NCBI RefSeq assembly: GCF_003945595.2
Contig: NW_024104671.1
Coordinates: 248,001-312,000, forward strand
Length of the DNA stretch: 64,000 bases
Reading direction: 5' to 3'
Source: Pipra filicauda
Lineage: Eukaryota > Chordata > Aves > Passeriformes > Pipridae
Shown: piece by piece, positions 61,415 through 64,000 of the stretch
Position numbering within the stretch: position 1 is the stretch's first letter
How the letters are laid out: every line of letters starts with the position of its first letter
Made by a program: the position numbers and the translations under genes
The notes under the pieces: model-generated
What the model was told of the DNA's origin: nothing
Seen by the model: only the letters and a program-made list of their open reading frames with translations
Database searches by the model: none

Positions 61415-64000
61415 TTGGAATTTAAAGGTGTATTTATTCATCTGTGAAATAATAATAAAAAAAGCACCACTACTAAAACAATCACTGCATTACATGGCAG
61501 CCTCAGGTTCAGGTCTGTCCTCCATTGAAAGCAAATTTTGTACCACCGTCTACAGAATATTATACAGTTATGGAGGGGAGGAAGGTGAGGCAGTGGGAGA
61601 ACACAGGTTCTAGAAGGTCCTTAGTTTCAAAATGGCTGTTGAAGCTGTTCTATTCTATGCAGAATAAGTAAATAAGCCACAGAAACAGAGAGTCAAGATA
61701 GAGAATAGCCTTTCTCTTTCTCATAAGAGGTAAGATATGGTTTTCTGTAGAAAAATAAATCTAAGTATCCTTAAATGTTATGTTTTTCTGTAATTGTGTG
61801 AAAAAAGCTGTGCAGTGTGTAAAGAAGAGTGAACAAACACAATACCACAAGATGCTTCCATTAAGGCAGAGAAAGTAGCAAAATATATCTTGAATAGGAA
61901 TTTCAGTAGCAAATATTAGTCATAGCAATATTAAAAAAAAATCGCCAAATACTAACTGAAATTGCATCGCGGACTTTCTAATCATAGTGTAAAACTTTTA
62001 AAAGTGCTTGACAGACTGCCTCTGTCTTAATTTTTCACATACTTGAAACTATCTCTAATCACTTTAGTTACAGTTTTCTAAAGGACTGGAATCATATGAA
62101 GTATGCTTATCACCTTTTAAATATCTCAGATCAAGTATTGCTGCTGAATTTCCTGTTAAGAATTATGTAAATCAAAAATCTTAAGAAATTATTATAGGAA
62201 TTATACAGGCCTATTTTTATAAACTGTACCTCGGTTCTTTGAAGATTACTATTTTATTAAAGATAAAAGTGTTTGAGGATGCTCTGTAATGTTAGAGTGA
62301 TAAGTAGATATGAGTTATTTGTGACCTCCTATAGGTGAATATTCCGATTACAACTTTGAATCACTAGCTGCTCTGGCATTAAATGCTCTAGAGGGATTAT
62401 ATCTATTCCTTCATATTTTTATGCATTTTAAAATGCTATTTAGTTCACAGAGTTAAACTTAGTACTTGTGTTAAGTAAAAGTATAATAGATAGTTATCTT
62501 TTTTTGCAATACAGATTACTTTGACTTATACCTACTGCTTTGAGCTTTGGAGGGAACTTAATTTGTAAATTACTAAACCTCTGTTTTATTACTGTATTAC
62601 CATTACTGACAAGCTGGGTACCGTTCTGACTAGTAACTGTTTTGTGTTTAGCTTTTGGTCTAGGATTACATAATTAACAACAAATTACATTATTAGAAAA
62701 TAAAATAAACAATTAGCTACCAGTTTACAAATCATTTAAGCTCAATTAAGGTAAAAGAACTCTGAGAAAGGAAGACTAAGTAGACCCACAGTGACACAGG
62801 ACATTAATATAGCGAAAAGTGATTTTTAAGTATAGAGGTTATTTGGAAAGCCATTTGCACTGTCCAGTCACTAAATTGTTTTTTCTTTGCTATGTTAATT
62901 CACCTTAGCTTATCCTACTTTGACATCCTCCCTTTTCAATGCTAGTATTTATGTTGAACAAAAAATATGCATTAGAATTACATATTTTCCACATTTTTTG
63001 GTGAAGACTGGTATAAATAAATCAGATTAAAAGAACAATTTATTTGGAAAGAGAAGAAGCTAAATTCATTTACATAGCCTCTCCTTCTTTGCAGAATTGA
63101 CAAATGAACCCTAATTTCTTTGTGAAATCTTTAGTGTCATATAAATAATTGCGTACTTAAAATAAAAATTATCCAATATTTAAAGACTTTGAATGACTGA
63201 AAATACAGCATTCCTGGAGAGGTTATTTTAATGATTATACTCATTGTTGAAAATGTGCCTTATTTTTTTATAGATTAATCTAATATCTGTGACCAGATAA
63301 AATATAGGTCTCTCTACTACCAGAAAGTTCTTTTCCATGTAGCAGTGATAAGATCACCTGGTCAATTCCCTGTGGATGACTAGACTAAATTTCTCTACTG
63401 TCTTACTAAAAAACTATTTTTAACACCTTAGATCACTTTTGTTGCTCTTCCAAAATGTATGAAGCTTGAGCATCTTTTTTGCAGTTTGACAATGGCAAGT
63501 AGACACCAAACTAAACACAAACATTGTTGTAAGTCCATAACTAATATTGCCTTGACATTTCCACACTGACATATCCTAGGAGTGTCTTTAACCTTTTATT
63601 TATCGTAAAAAAAGAGAAGTCTGACTTATTTTTCGTTAGATTGAGAGCACTTTATGCATCTATTGAGCAAGCTAGGAGCTGTCAGATCCTCAAAGTTCAG
63701 TTGTTGCCTGACTGACACACACCCACTTTTACAGGTGGTGTAAAAAAGAGCAGGGACCACCTGCTCTTCTCAGAACAGCTGCAAAATCAATCTTATTCTA
63801 AGTCATTTTAATTTTATGACTGTTCAGCAGTTAGGACCTAGCTCACTTTTACACCCTATAGGAAGGCATAAACCAGACATATGTTTACTTTTCTTTACTG
63901 CTGAACCTGTTCATTAGTCTTAAATCACAACTATCTGAGCTCAGCCAAATAAAGAGATATTGCCTTCCCTGCTGCAAAGAACCTTTTACCCAAGTTCAGT
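61415..64000. other. unique AT-rich sequence, no gene recognised
   Basis: No exon, RNA gene or interspersed repeat recognised up to the window end. Confidence 0.55.

Overview
This window looks like AT-rich, CpG-poor, gene-free DNA from a bird genome: a gene desert or the inside of a very long intron. The bird call rests on about ten CR1 LINE copies, two of which keep the avian CR1 3' tail (repeats of ATTCTATG), on solo LTRs of avian ERV type, and on a tRNA-Ile-headed SINE with a CR1-like tail that I recognise as TguSINE1. TguSINE1 is known from passerines, so a passerine is likely. Two fragments of an RTE-clade LINE carrying the C-terminal WAGHVSRM signature and CCHC finger are also present. 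In birds that suggests the patchily distributed AviRTE family; among passerines, as I recall, it is reported from suboscines. The order-level call is an inference, and the suboscine call is a weak one.

Layout. 1-4.5 kb: unique DNA, two minus-strand CR1 fragments and a solo LTR (4012-4490). 4.5-10.8 kb: unique DNA around an ERVL-type solo LTR (7404-7954). 10.8-11.7 kb: a plus-strand CR1 whose middle (about 0.9 kb) is replaced by a 196-bp exact copy of DNA lying 370 bp downstream. 12.7 kb: a 104-bp polypyrimidine tract. 17.1 kb and 25.0 kb: ancient L3/CR1-like and MIR-like relics. 21.4-21.9 kb: a third solo LTR, followed by a strong 14-bp hairpin. 28.5-33.4 kb: two minus-strand CR1s, one lacking both ends and one with an internal deletion. 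38.5-39.2 kb: a CpG-rich 703-bp insertion flanked by a 9-bp direct repeat, with internal ~68-bp tandem units; I cannot name its family. 47.8-49.7 kb: the TguSINE1 copy and a 1.4-kb CR1. 52.1-53.7 kb: a CR1 3' end and the larger RTE-clade LINE fragment. 55.6-56.7 kb: the best-preserved CR1, with a single-base frameshift in its reverse transcriptase. 59.4 kb: the second RTE-clade 3' end, lying inside a (TA)n tract. 61.2 kb: an old CR1. The rest, to 64 kb, is unique AT-rich sequence.

I found no host protein-coding exon, RNA gene or operon-like system that I can support. The protein-like open frames of any quality belong to retrotransposons. The most interesting items are the templated duplication inside the CR1 at 11 kb, the unexplained CpG-rich insertion at 38.5 kb, and the RTE-clade copies.
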